Shown one piece after another: positions 40,459-47,738 of a DNA stretch of 64,000 bases (position 1 is the first letter of the stretch; each line of letters starts with the position of its first letter). The notes under the pieces were generated by a model. It searched no databases and was not told where the DNA came from. It was given only the letters and a program-made list of their open reading frames with translations. Origin of the DNA: Actinoplanes lobatus (lineage in GTDB: Bacteria > Actinomycetota > Actinomycetes > Mycobacteriales > Micromonosporaceae); contig NZ_JACHNC010000001.1 in the NCBI RefSeq assembly GCF_014205215.1, positions 7,498,501 through 7,562,500 of the forward strand, written 5' to 3'. The translations under genes were made by a program, and so were the position numbers.

Positions 40459-41244
40459 TCAGACCTGGGCTAGGATCCGGGCCAGCTCGGCCGGGCGGGT
40501 CAGCATCGGCCAGTGCCCCGAGTCGATGTCCACCAGCTCGACGTGCTTCGCGCGGGCCACCTCGGGCGCGTCACCGCCGTCGATCCAGCCGCGCGCCTGC
40601 TCCGGGGAGAACTCGGGACAGACCACCACGATCGGGACGTCGAACCGGCGGTCGTCGCCCAGCCGCACCGTCCCGCCGGTCACGCCTTCGGGCACCGGGA
40701 TCGCCGCCGCGGCGAAGGCGGCCCGGGTGTCCGCGTCGATGTCGGCCGAGTCCGGCCCCTCGAACGCCTCCCAGCCGGGGAACCGCACCGCACCGTCGGC
40801 CGGCGGGATGAACGGAAAGTACTGCTGACCGTCCGCCCACGGGAAACCGCCGATCAGCACCACCGTCGCCACCTTCTCCGGCCGGGCGTCGGCCGCCATC
40901 CACGCCAGCGAACACGCCGCCGAATGACCCACCACCACGACCGGCCCCGCCTCCGCGTCGACGGCCGCCAGCACTGCCGCCACCTGGTCATCCAGCGTCG
41001 CCGCCGCGTTCCCGTCACCCTGCCCCGGCAACGTCACCGCCACCGCGTCCCGCGGAGTCGTATCGTCACCGTCCCGCGCCACCGCGTTCCCGTCACCCTG
41101 TCCAGGCAGCGCCGCCGCGTCCCGCCCTGGCGTGTCCCCGCCGCCCTGCCCGGGTGGCGCGTCCTTCAGGCTCGCGAGGACGCCGTCCCACGCCGACGCG
41201 TCGAGCCACAAACCACCGAGGAGAAGAATCCGATTCGTTGTCAC
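40459..41244 (-). CDS. Alpha/beta hydrolase with repeat-expanded insertion
   Basis: A 261-residue hydrolase. The first strand is ILLLGGLWLDASAW, the nucleophile elbow VVVVGHSAAC and the C-terminal catalytic His lies in IDSGHWPMLTRPAEL, as in esterase/haloperoxidase-like enzymes. Between strand 1 and the nucleophile is an abnormal insertion of about 50 residues in which LPGQGDGNA occurs twice with degenerate relatives (PPGQGGGDTPG); the related plain form would contain it once. The DNA shows tandem units of about 75-78 bp. The enzyme may still fold, since this loop is at the surface. Substrate unknown. Confidence 0.82.
   Translation of the reverse strand: MTTNRILLLGGLWLDASAWDGVLASLKDAPPGQGGGDTPGRDAAALPGQGDGNAVARDGDDTTPRDAVAVTLPGQGDGNAAATLDDQVAAVLAAVDAEAGPVVVVGHSAACSLAWMAADARPEKVATVVLIGGFPWADGQQYFPFIPPADGAVRFPGWEAFEGPDSADIDADTRAAFAAAAIPVPEGVTGGTVRLGDDRRFDVPIVVVCPEFSPEQARGWIDGGDAPEVARAKHVELVDIDSGHWPMLTRPAELARILAQV
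41000..41150. repeat. Intragenic tandem duplication in the hydrolase gene
   Basis: Units beginning at 41000 and 41078 share GCGTTCCCGTCACCCTG, then CCGGCAACGTCACC or its close variant, and CGCGTCCCGC. The period is 78 bp, a multiple of three, so the frame is kept. A shorter degenerate copy (CCGCCCTGCCCGGG) follows near 41141. Confidence 0.8.
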
Positions 41245-41288
41245 GACCCCAACCTAGGAGGGATTCCGGACGATCAACGTCCTGTTAT

Positions 41289-41765
41289 TCAGTCGAAGTC
41301 GTAGACCGTCGTCGGGATGTCGCGTTCACACAGTGACGCGACGACCATCGGCTCGATCCGCTCCCACTTCCCGCCGGACAGGCCGCACCCGATCCGCGGC
41401 ATGTGCACCGAAGCGCCCAGCTCCAGGGCGTGCGCGGCGACGGTCTCCAGGCACTTCCCGATCGCCTCATAGCGCACCGGCGGCCCACCGCTGCCCGCCT
41501 TCAGACCGTGCTGGCCGACCATGTTCGCCACCCACAGATCCGGCTGGACCTGCACCAACTGCGTCGCCCCGAGCCCGAAATCGTTACCGGCCCGCTCCCG
41601 ATGCCAGCGCCGGAACGCGCGTTCCGGCTCCGACCACCGCTTCGACAACGCCAGCACGAACCCCTTGCCCCACCCGCCGAGATCATTGCTCACATGCGCG
41701 ATGATCTTCGGGCCCTTCGCCTGTGGGCTGGTGGCGTCACCCTTGATGATCCGCAATTCCAACAT
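41289..41765 (-). CDS. Macro-domain protein (ADP-ribose-binding)
   Basis: A 158-residue stand-alone macro domain. Characteristic elements are IIKGDATSP (adenine-binding start), IIAHVSNDLGGWGKGFVLAL with the VSND-G motif, VANMVGQHG, and the phosphate-binding loop HMPRIGCGLSGGKWERI. It resembles the Poa1p / ADP-ribose-1''-phosphatase group, which removes phosphate or ADP-ribose adducts. The ATG at 41765 is weakly preceded by GAAGATC. Just upstream lies a relic of a CPBP protease gene. Confidence 0.88.
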   Translation of the reverse strand: MLELRIIKGDATSPQAKGPKIIAHVSNDLGGWGKGFVLALSKRWSEPERAFRRWHRERAGNDFGLGATQLVQVQPDLWVANMVGQHGLKAGSGGPPVRYEAIGKCLETVAAHALELGASVHMPRIGCGLSGGKWERIEPMVVASLCERDIPTTVYDFD

Positions 41766-41767
41766 CA

Positions 41768-42000
41768 ACAGATCTTCGCGTACGGGTGGCGAGCACCGCG
41801 ATCGGAATAGCCCCGATCAGCAATCCCTGCCAGCTGCTGAGCCCCGTCGACCACCCGTCGATCCGCGGTTCCGCCGCCTGGCCGCGATGCCACACCGCGC
41901 AGATCACCCCGATCGTGATCAGCGCCGGCCACGTCCCGATCCGTTCCCGCAGCCGGGGCAGCAGACAGCCGCGCCAACCCCATCCCTCACGAGGAAGACC
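41768..42000 (-). pseudogene. Remnant of a CPBP-family intramembrane protease
   Basis: On the minus strand an open stretch without start codon encodes EGWGWRGCLLPRLRERIG, then PALITIGVICAVWHRGQ and SWQGLLIGAIPIAVLATR. This resembles the core of CPBP (CAAX-protease-like) membrane proteins: the E-x-W-R-G-x-L-x-P-x-L motif and the following W-H helix. The usual EE pair is reduced, the 5' half is missing and the frame runs into the macro-domain gene. I read it as a truncated relic. Confidence 0.55.
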
Positions 42001-42046
42001 CGTTCCTCAGCTGTCACAACCGGTCCGCCCGTACCGTCCAGTCGAC

Positions 42047-42394
42047 ATGTCCACTGCCTACATCGTCGTCACCGCCATCGCCGCCCTGTTCAACGGCAGC
42101 GCTGCCACGTTCTACCTGATCGGCCACGAGTACCCGAAGGCACAGGCCGACATGAAGCGGATCCCACGCACCTACGTGCCGGTGCTGGGTTCCCTGCTCG
42201 CGGCGGGAACGGCCGGGCTTCTCACCGGCTTCGCCGTACCGGTGATCGGTCTTCTCGCGGCCGTCGGCCTGGTGCTCTATTTCAGCGGCGCGCTGATCGC
42301 CCACCTCCGCGTCGGATCCCGCAACCTGATCGGCTGGGCCGTCTTCTTCGTCACCAACGTCGCGACCCTGGTCGTTACAGTGATCCACCTATGA
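42047..42394 (+). CDS. Small four-helix membrane protein (DoxX-like)
   Basis: A 115-residue protein with about four hydrophobic segments (residues 3-24, 47-63, 66-88, 94-113) and a short polar loop HEYPKAQADMKRIP. Size and layout are like DoxX-type membrane proteins, but no decisive motif is seen. The ATG follows TACCGT by 9 nt without Shine-Dalgarno. Its stop overlaps the next gene's ATG (ATGA), so the phosphatase-family gene is coupled to it. Confidence 0.65.
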   Translation: MSTAYIVVTAIAALFNGSAATFYLIGHEYPKAQADMKRIPRTYVPVLGSLLAAGTAGLLTGFAVPVIGLLAAVGLVLYFSGALIAHLRVGSRNLIGWAVFFVTNVATLVVTVIHL

Positions 42395-42957
42395 CGATCA
42401 CCGACCTCTATCTGGTCCGGCACGGTCTCGCCGACGGCGACGGCGACCTGTCCCCGCTCGGCCGCGAACAGGCCGACCGTGCCGGCCGGCGCCTCAGCAC
42501 CGTCACCTTCGACGCGATCCACCACAGCGCACTGCCCCGGGCCGCCGCCACAGCGGAGGTCATCGCCGGACACGTTCGCGCACCCCGGCACGCCTGCGAC
42601 CACATGATGGACCGGACGCCGTACCCCTCGGACCGGGCGAGCTATCCGGAGCGCTGGCATGCCTGGCTCGACGGGGTGCCCGCCGGGGAGCGCGATCCGG
42701 ACGCGGTCCGGCTGCGGGCCGCCGTCGCGCATCTCGGCGTCGTCGGCGACACCGACCGGCGGGAACTGCTGATCACCCACAACTTCGTGATCGGCTGGTT
42801 CGTCCGGCATGTGATGGACGCCCCGGAATGGCGATGGATGAGCCTCTACCAGGAGAACTGCGCCGTCACCGTGCTGCGCTGGTCCAGCGACCGGCCACCC
42901 GCCATGATCAGCTTCAATCAGGAGAGCGAGGAGTCGCGGCCGTTCACGGCCTCGTGA
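42391..42957 (+). CDS. Histidine phosphatase family protein
   Basis: A 188-residue protein with the RHG signature YLVRHGLADG (phospho-accepting His 11), a further active-site Arg in HHSALPRAAATAEVI, and the second catalytic His in LLITHNFVIGWFVRH. It is a phosphoglycerate-mutase-like phosphatase; the substrate may be a sugar phosphate, nucleotide or other metabolite. It is coupled to the upstream membrane protein by a 4-bp overlap. Confidence 0.88.
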   Translation: MTITDLYLVRHGLADGDGDLSPLGREQADRAGRRLSTVTFDAIHHSALPRAAATAEVIAGHVRAPRHACDHMMDRTPYPSDRASYPERWHAWLDGVPAGERDPDAVRLRAAVAHLGVVGDTDRRELLITHNFVIGWFVRHVMDAPEWRWMSLYQENCAVTVLRWSSDRPPAMISFNQESEESRPFTAS

Positions 42958-43006
42958 CTGGATACCGGGTTATAGCATCGGCGACAGTCGAATCGCGGAG
43001 GCGACC

Positions 43007-43453
43007 ATGCGCAGACTCCCGCCACGATGGTTCATTCGAACGGCCTGGTCGATTCACCGGGCCCTCTATCGGTTCGGTGGGGCGCGGTTCAGCCTCAACC
43101 AGCCCAAAGCACAGAGCTACGGCCACTTCCGGCTGACGACCATCGGCCGCCGCAGCGGGGAGCCACGCTCCGTCATCCTGGGATATTTCGAGGACGGCGA
43201 CAACCTCGTCACCCTGGCCATGAACGGGTGGGGCGCGCCCGAGCCCGCCTGGTGGCTCAACCTCCAGGCACATCCGGACGCCGAGGTCGAACTGTCCGAC
43301 GGCCCCCGCCCGGTTCACGGCCGCGCCGCCGTCGGCGACGAACGGGACCGGCTCTGGGACCGCTGGCGTCAACTCGACGACAGCCTCGACGAGCACGCGG
43401 CCCGGCGCCCCACCCCGACCGCGGTGGTCGTTCTGGAACGGCGGACCGCCTGA
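43007..43453 (+). CDS. Nitroreductase/F420-type deazaflavin-dependent oxidoreductase
   Basis: A 148-residue Ddn-family protein, third in the window. The cofactor region is FRLTTIGRRSGEPRSVILGYF, followed by NLVTLAMNGWGAPEPAWWLNL and AEVELSDGPRPVHGRAA. The AMNGWG...WWLNL sequence is close to the family consensus. It probably reduces quinones or xenobiotics with F420H2 or a similar cofactor. The C-terminal VVVLERR completes the barrel. It stands alone, 49 bp after the phosphatase gene. Confidence 0.87.
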   Translation: MRRLPPRWFIRTAWSIHRALYRFGGARFSLNQPKAQSYGHFRLTTIGRRSGEPRSVILGYFEDGDNLVTLAMNGWGAPEPAWWLNLQAHPDAEVELSDGPRPVHGRAAVGDERDRLWDRWRQLDDSLDEHAARRPTPTAVVVLERRTA

Positions 43454-43607
43454 GACGCAGCTTGCCGTTCAACCTCCAGCTCCGACCCGGCGTCGCTGCG
43501 GACCAAGCCCGCTGCGTCATCACGGCAACTACAGCGCGCGCCGGGGCGAGGGCGGAGGCGGACCAAGCGCACCTTCTCTGCGGCGGATCCGGACGTGAAC
43601 AACGGTC

Positions 43608-44516
43608 TCAGTGCAGGGTTTCGGCGGGTCGGGGATAGGAGATGCCGGTCGCCTCCTGGGAGATTGTCCACAACTGGCGCCGCTGGGCCGAGTCGTAGGC
43701 GCGCCGGGGTGCCCGTTGCACCGTGGGGGCGCCTCTGAACTGTCCAGGTCCGCCCGGGCCGTAGTACTCGCCGCCGCGAGCGTGCGGGTCGGTTGCCGCG
43801 CGCAGGACGGACAGCGCACCCTCTCGGGCCGATTGGGTGAACAGCCACCCGATCGTCGCGTTGGCGATCCGGAAGCCCGGCGAGGCGTCCCGGAACAGGT
43901 CGGTGCGTGCTCCGCCCGGGTGTGCGGCGAGGCTGATCGCCGGGGAGCCGATCGCGGCGAGCCGATCGTTCAGTTCGAAGGCGAACAGTAGATTGGCAAG
44001 CTTGGATGCGTTGTAGGCCTTGGCTGGACGGTATCGATCAAGGCTCTTGGGGTCGAGGTTCATGACGGACCCCGCGCCGGCCGCTTTGCTGCTGACCGTG
44101 ACGACCCGCCCGGCCGGCGATCGCATGATGAGGTCGAGGAGCAGACCGGTCAGTGCGAAGTGGCCGAGGTGGTTGACACCCATCTGCGATTCGAAGCCGT
44201 CGGCAGTGTGTCGGGCCGGCTGCCACCAGAGGCCGGCGTTGTTGATCAGAATGTCCAATCGGTCGAGGCGTTCACGCAGGGCGGCGCAGGCGCTCCGTAC
44301 GGAGCCGAGATCGGCCAGGTCGAGCGCGAGAACGCTACCGTCGCCCGGTAGCTGTGCGACGGCGTCGGCGCCACGCGCCTGGTCGCGGGCGCCCAGCACG
44401 ACGTGCGCCCCTCGTGCGCTGAGCGCTTTGGCTGTCTCCAGGCCTATGCCGGCGGTAGCTCCGGTCACCAACGCGATCCGGCCATCCAGCCGGGGTGCAT
44501 CACTGAGTTGCCACAT
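43608..44516 (-). CDS. SDR-family oxidoreductase divergent from TetR
   Basis: A 302-residue short-chain dehydrogenase of the retinol-dehydrogenase/WW-oxidoreductase type. The cofactor loop is IALVTGATAGIGLETAKAL, the NNAG motif ILINNAGLWW, the catalytic Ser in VVTVSSKAAG, the YxxxK motif in AYNASKLANLLF, and a PGGARTDL loop follows. NADP(H) use is likely. ATG 44516 has AGGAG 5' of it. It is divergent from a TetR gene with two operator copies between them, so expression is probably ligand-inducible. Confidence 0.92.
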   Translation of the reverse strand: MWQLSDAPRLDGRIALVTGATAGIGLETAKALSARGAHVVLGARDQARGADAVAQLPGDGSVLALDLADLGSVRSACAALRERLDRLDILINNAGLWWQPARHTADGFESQMGVNHLGHFALTGLLLDLIMRSPAGRVVTVSSKAAGAGSVMNLDPKSLDRYRPAKAYNASKLANLLFAFELNDRLAAIGSPAISLAAHPGGARTDLFRDASPGFRIANATIGWLFTQSAREGALSVLRAATDPHARGGEYYGPGGPGQFRGAPTVQRAPRRAYDSAQRRQLWTISQEATGISYPRPAETLH

Positions 44517-44531
44517 CACGTCTCCTATAAT

Positions 44532-44572
44532 CGGAACGATCGCCCCGGTTACGATACGGAACGATCGCCCCG
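44532..44572. promoter_or_regulatory. Two direct copies of a TetR operator
   Basis: CGGAACGATCGCCCCG occurs exactly at 44532-44547 and again at 44557-44572, 25 bp apart. Each is a partial palindrome, CGG-NN-CGATCG-NN-CCG. They occupy the 82-bp gap between the SDR start (44516) and the TetR start (44599); TATAAT (44526-44531) and TACGAT (44550-44555) are nearby -10-like boxes. Confidence 0.8.
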
Positions 44573-44598
44573 CTTGGCTACACCCACTGGAGGACCTC

Positions 44599-45099
44599 GT
44601 GCGCGCAGACGCCCGCCGCAACCGCCAACGCGTTCTGGACGCTGCCTACGAAGTCCTCGCCACAGACGGCGCCGGCATTCCGATCGACGAGATCGCTCGC
44701 CGTGCCGGCGTCGGCGCGGGCACTGTCTACCGCCACTTCCCGACCAAGGAGGCGCTCGTCGAAGCCGTGGTGCTCGACCGGATCGAGGCGCTCACCGCCA
44801 AAGCCCGTTCCGGAGTCGAGTTCACCGATTTCTTCCACTTCATGGTGGAAACCGGCCTTGCCAACCGCGCCGTCGCCGATGCTCTGGCCACTGCCGGCCA
44901 CCAGATTCCCGCTCACGCCGAAGCATCCCTGAACGCCGCCTTCGCGGAACTTCTCCACGAGGCGCAGCAACGCGGAACCGTTCGCTCAGACATCACGATC
45001 GCAGATCTTCAAGCCCTGATCGTCGGCTGCGTGGCAACCGCACGACACCGCGGCGCCACCGACCTCACCCGAGTCGTCGTCACCGGCCTGCGGCCTTGA
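44599..45099 (+). CDS. TetR/AcrR-family transcriptional regulator
   Basis: A 166-residue regulator, a little short for the family. The DNA-binding domain covers residues 5-50: RQRVLDAAYEVLATDG, IDEIARRAGVGAGTVYRHFPTKEALVEAVV. The C-terminal ligand domain is helical with no recognisable pocket motif. GTG 44599 has GGAGG 5 nt upstream. It shares a promoter region with the divergent SDR; the duplicated CGATCG-centred operators are its probable sites, implying autoregulation. Confidence 0.9.
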   Translation: MRADARRNRQRVLDAAYEVLATDGAGIPIDEIARRAGVGAGTVYRHFPTKEALVEAVVLDRIEALTAKARSGVEFTDFFHFMVETGLANRAVADALATAGHQIPAHAEASLNAAFAELLHEAQQRGTVRSDITIADLQALIVGCVATARHRGATDLTRVVVTGLRP

Positions 45100-45121
45100 C
45101 CGACCCGCAATGTCACGGGCT

Positions 45122-45907
45122 TCAGAGCTCGATGTGGCCCTCCAGGTAGAACGCGCATGAGCCATGCAGTTGCACCCGGTCGCCGACGAGCCGGCAGGCC
45201 AGCTCACCGCCACGCCGCGACGCCTGATACGCGAAGAAGGTGTCCTTGCCGGTCCGCGCCGCCCAGAACGGTACGAGCGCACAATGGGCTCCGCCGGTCA
45301 CCGGGTCCTCGGGGATGCCCTTCGCCGGTGCGAAGTACCGACTGACGAAGTCGTACGTGCCGTCACCGGCGGCAGTCACCACGACCCCGGTCCGGTCCAG
45401 GCGGGCGATCGCGGCGAGATCCGGCTGGAGGGACCGGACGTCATCGGCCCCGGGGAGCACGGCGAGGTAGTTGTTCCCGTCGACCATCGTCTCGACCGGT
45501 GTGACGCCGAGCGCGGCCGACAACGCCGGCGGCAACGGCACGGCCCGCACTGTGCGAGCCGGCAGTTCCATCCGATAGGCGGTGCCCTCGCGGTCGACCG
45601 TCAGCGGCCCGCTCGCGGTGTCGAACACGACGCTGTCGCGGCCGGGTTCCAGCCGCTCGACCACGACGGCGCCCGCCGCGAGCGTCCCGTGCCCGCACAA
45701 TGGCACCTCCACCATCGGCGTGAACCAGCGCAGCCGGTACCGACCCTCGGACGGTACGACGAACGCCGTCTCGGCGAGGTTGTTCTCGGCGGCCACGGCC
45801 TGCAGCAGGGCGTCATCGAGGAACCTGTCCAGCACCACCACGGCGGCCGGGTTGCCGGCGAAGCGCCGAGTGGTGAAGGCGTCGACTTGGAAGATCGGGA
45901 CCCGCAT
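45122..45907 (-). CDS. PhzF-family isomerase-like protein
   Basis: A 261-residue protein of the PhzF/DapF-like two-lobed fold. Family features: FQVDAFTTRRFAGNPAAVV at the N-terminus, catalytic Glu 46 in ENNLAETAFV, RWFTPMVEVPLCGHGTLAA (substrate loop), and EDPVTGGAHCALVPFW in the second lobe. No phenazine genes are adjacent, so it is probably a generic family member. ATG 45907 lies 6 nt after a TACGCT box and may be leaderless; an upstream in-frame extension to 45964 is less likely. Confidence 0.88.
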   Translation of the reverse strand: MRVPIFQVDAFTTRRFAGNPAAVVVLDRFLDDALLQAVAAENNLAETAFVVPSEGRYRLRWFTPMVEVPLCGHGTLAAGAVVVERLEPGRDSVVFDTASGPLTVDREGTAYRMELPARTVRAVPLPPALSAALGVTPVETMVDGNNYLAVLPGADDVRSLQPDLAAIARLDRTGVVVTAAGDGTYDFVSRYFAPAKGIPEDPVTGGAHCALVPFWAARTGKDTFFAYQASRRGGELACRLVGDRVQLHGSCAFYLEGHIEL

Positions 45908-46016
45908 GGCCTCAGCGTAGGGGGCGACATCCGCACCGGCCGCGCAGGTCACCAGCTCAGCCATGCGGCCCGGCGTCCCCTCCGGTGGTGATGTGGAACG
46001 CCGGACCGCCTGAGAC

Positions 46017-46763
46017 TCAGCGGCGCTTCAGGGCGAAGACACCCCAGCCCAGGTAGCGACGCTGGTAGCGGACGTAGTTCAGCGGCGCCGTGTCCAGCTC
46101 CGCGCGGAACTCGGCGGCCAGTTCGTCGTCCGGGTTCTCGTCCAGCCATGCGCGGACCGTGAACCACTGGGCGGCCACATACCGGTCCCAGCTGTCCTCA
46201 TCGGCCAGCACCATCTCCACAAGATCCCAGCCGTGCTCCCGGAACGATTCGACCAGGCCCGCCAGATCCCGGAAATCCTCCCGCGACCCGGCGCCGCTGC
46301 CCTCGACCGCGATCTGATCCGGCGGCTCCTCCCGCCAGAACGGCTCGCCGACCAGCAGCAGGCCGCCCGGCCTCACACTGCGCTCCAACAGCGACAGGGT
46401 GCCCTCGACACCGCCGCCGATCCAGGTCGCCCCGACACAGCAGGCCACATCGACCGGCTCGGCGGCGACGAAACCGGAGGCGTCACCGTGGGCGAACGTC
46501 AACCCGTCCTCGACACCGAGTTCGGCGGCGCGCGCCACGGCCTTGGCGATGAAGGCGGTGCTGATGTCCACACCCGTACCCGTGATGTGGTGATCTTTGG
46601 CCCAGGTGCACAGCATCTCGCCGCTGCCGCAGGCCAGATCCAGGACCGACATCCCCGGCCGCAGCCGGATCGCCTCCCCGAGAACGGCCAGCTTGGCCGG
46701 TGTGAACGGGTCGTGAATGCGGTGGTCCCGCTCCCGGACGACGAAACTACGTGGCAGATCCAC
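46017..46763 (-). CDS. Class I SAM-dependent methyltransferase
   Basis: A 248-residue methyltransferase. Motif I is MSVLDLACGSGEMLCTWA, motif II acid in TGTGVDISTAF, motif IV VDVACCVGATWIGG and motif VI LERSVRPGGLLLVGEPFW. The substrate is not evident; the C-terminal half is acidic and helical, ending in VRYQRRYLGWGVFALKRR. It is monocistronic and divergent from the YfbM-like gene. Confidence 0.87.
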   Translation of the reverse strand: MDLPRSFVVRERDHRIHDPFTPAKLAVLGEAIRLRPGMSVLDLACGSGEMLCTWAKDHHITGTGVDISTAFIAKAVARAAELGVEDGLTFAHGDASGFVAAEPVDVACCVGATWIGGGVEGTLSLLERSVRPGGLLLVGEPFWREEPPDQIAVEGSGAGSREDFRDLAGLVESFREHGWDLVEMVLADEDSWDRYVAAQWFTVRAWLDENPDDELAAEFRAELDTAPLNYVRYQRRYLGWGVFALKRR

Positions 46764-46892
46764 TTCTACGATTCCTCACGTCGAACTCAACGATGACCTG
46801 AACGGAACCGACGCGAACACGCATAGTAGCCACCCCCGGAAGTCGTAGAAGGCCCACAACCTACCCCGCTCGATCGGTCCTATGATCGCGAC

Positions 46893-47363
46893 ATGCTGGG
46901 TGTGCATTTCGCGATCACCGCGGATCAGGAGCAGGCGCTGCTCGACGCGGACGGCGACGACGACGCGGTCGGTGACCTGCTCGGGGACATCGAGGAGAAC
47001 TGGGACGACGACCAGCTCAAGGTCGACACCGACAAGGCCTGGGACGAGATCCACCGCTGCCTCACCGACGGCAGTCTCGACCCGGACGCCGGCGACTACC
47101 CGCTGTCACACGCGATTCTCGGCGGTCGCGACATGCACGACGAGTACTACGTCATCTACGTCGACGCCGGCCAGGTCCGCGACGTGGCCGGCGCGCTGCG
47201 CGACATCGACCGGGCCGGGCTGCGGCAACGGTTCGACACCCTGCTGCCGGTCGGCGAGCGCGACTACGACTTCGACCTCCTCTGGACGGATTATGTCGAG
47301 GTCGTCAACTTCTACCAGCGTGCCGCCGCCGCGGGACGCGCCGTCCTCTTCACCGCGACCTGA
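46893..47363 (+). CDS. YfbM-like (DUF1877) protein
   Basis: A 156-residue acidic protein of the DUF1877/YfbM type: an opening that starts LGVHFAITADQ, a DKAWDEIHRCLTDGSLDPD core, HAILGGRDMHDEYYVIYVD and VREV-like helices near GALRDIDRAGLRQRFDTLL. Function unknown across bacteria. The ATG is 6 nt after TATGAT (46881-46886) without ribosome site, so it is likely leaderless. The IscB copy B element starts 32 bp after its stop. Confidence 0.82.
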   Translation: MLGVHFAITADQEQALLDADGDDDAVGDLLGDIEENWDDDQLKVDTDKAWDEIHRCLTDGSLDPDAGDYPLSHAILGGRDMHDEYYVIYVDAGQVRDVAGALRDIDRAGLRQRFDTLLPVGERDYDFDLLWTDYVEVVNFYQRAAAAGRAVLFTAT

Positions 47364-47394
47364 GCACCCGGGAGTCACTGTGGCGAGTTGGCAG

Positions 47395-47738
47395 GTCAGC
47401 TTCTCGGCCCTGAAGGACCGTGCTCGCGTCAGCGGGTTCGGTGTGGAGGGGACGGTTGACCAGCCCGAGGCACCTTGAAGGAGGTGACTACGTTGCATAC
47501 GAGACAGTCGACCCACTCCGGCGTGCTTCCTCAGCGCCGGACTCTGGAATCCGTGTCAGCAGACAAGCCGACGAGAGCGCACGAAACGGGACACGGATAC
47601 CGCGACCCTGTTGCGGTACCTGGTGTGCGACATGGGCGAGGGGAGACCACTGCCCCGATTCCGGGGCAGTGGCGTCACCCGGACGGGCAGCCGTCCGGAG
47701 ACCGGGGCCGTAAGGCCCCACCAACCCATCATCCGGTC
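47395..47738 (+). ncRNA. Putative omega-RNA of IscB copy B
   Basis: 344 bp, the same length as copy A's scaffold. The 5' stem GTCAGC now pairs with GTTGAC (a G-U in place of G-C). The large hairpin is CCACTGCCCCG/CGGGGCAGTGG (47647-47672) with loop ATTC, where copy A has GCATGC-type bases: arms conserved, tip changed. A perfect Shine-Dalgarno AAGGAGGTGA (47478-47487) precedes an in-frame TTG (47493). The predicted guide is the 16 nt just upstream of 47395. RNA ends are unknown. Confidence 0.7.

Noticed and set aside
45122..45907. Phenazine biosynthesis cluster
   Set aside because: Only a PhzF-type fold is present; no phzA/B/C/D/E/G-like genes surround it.
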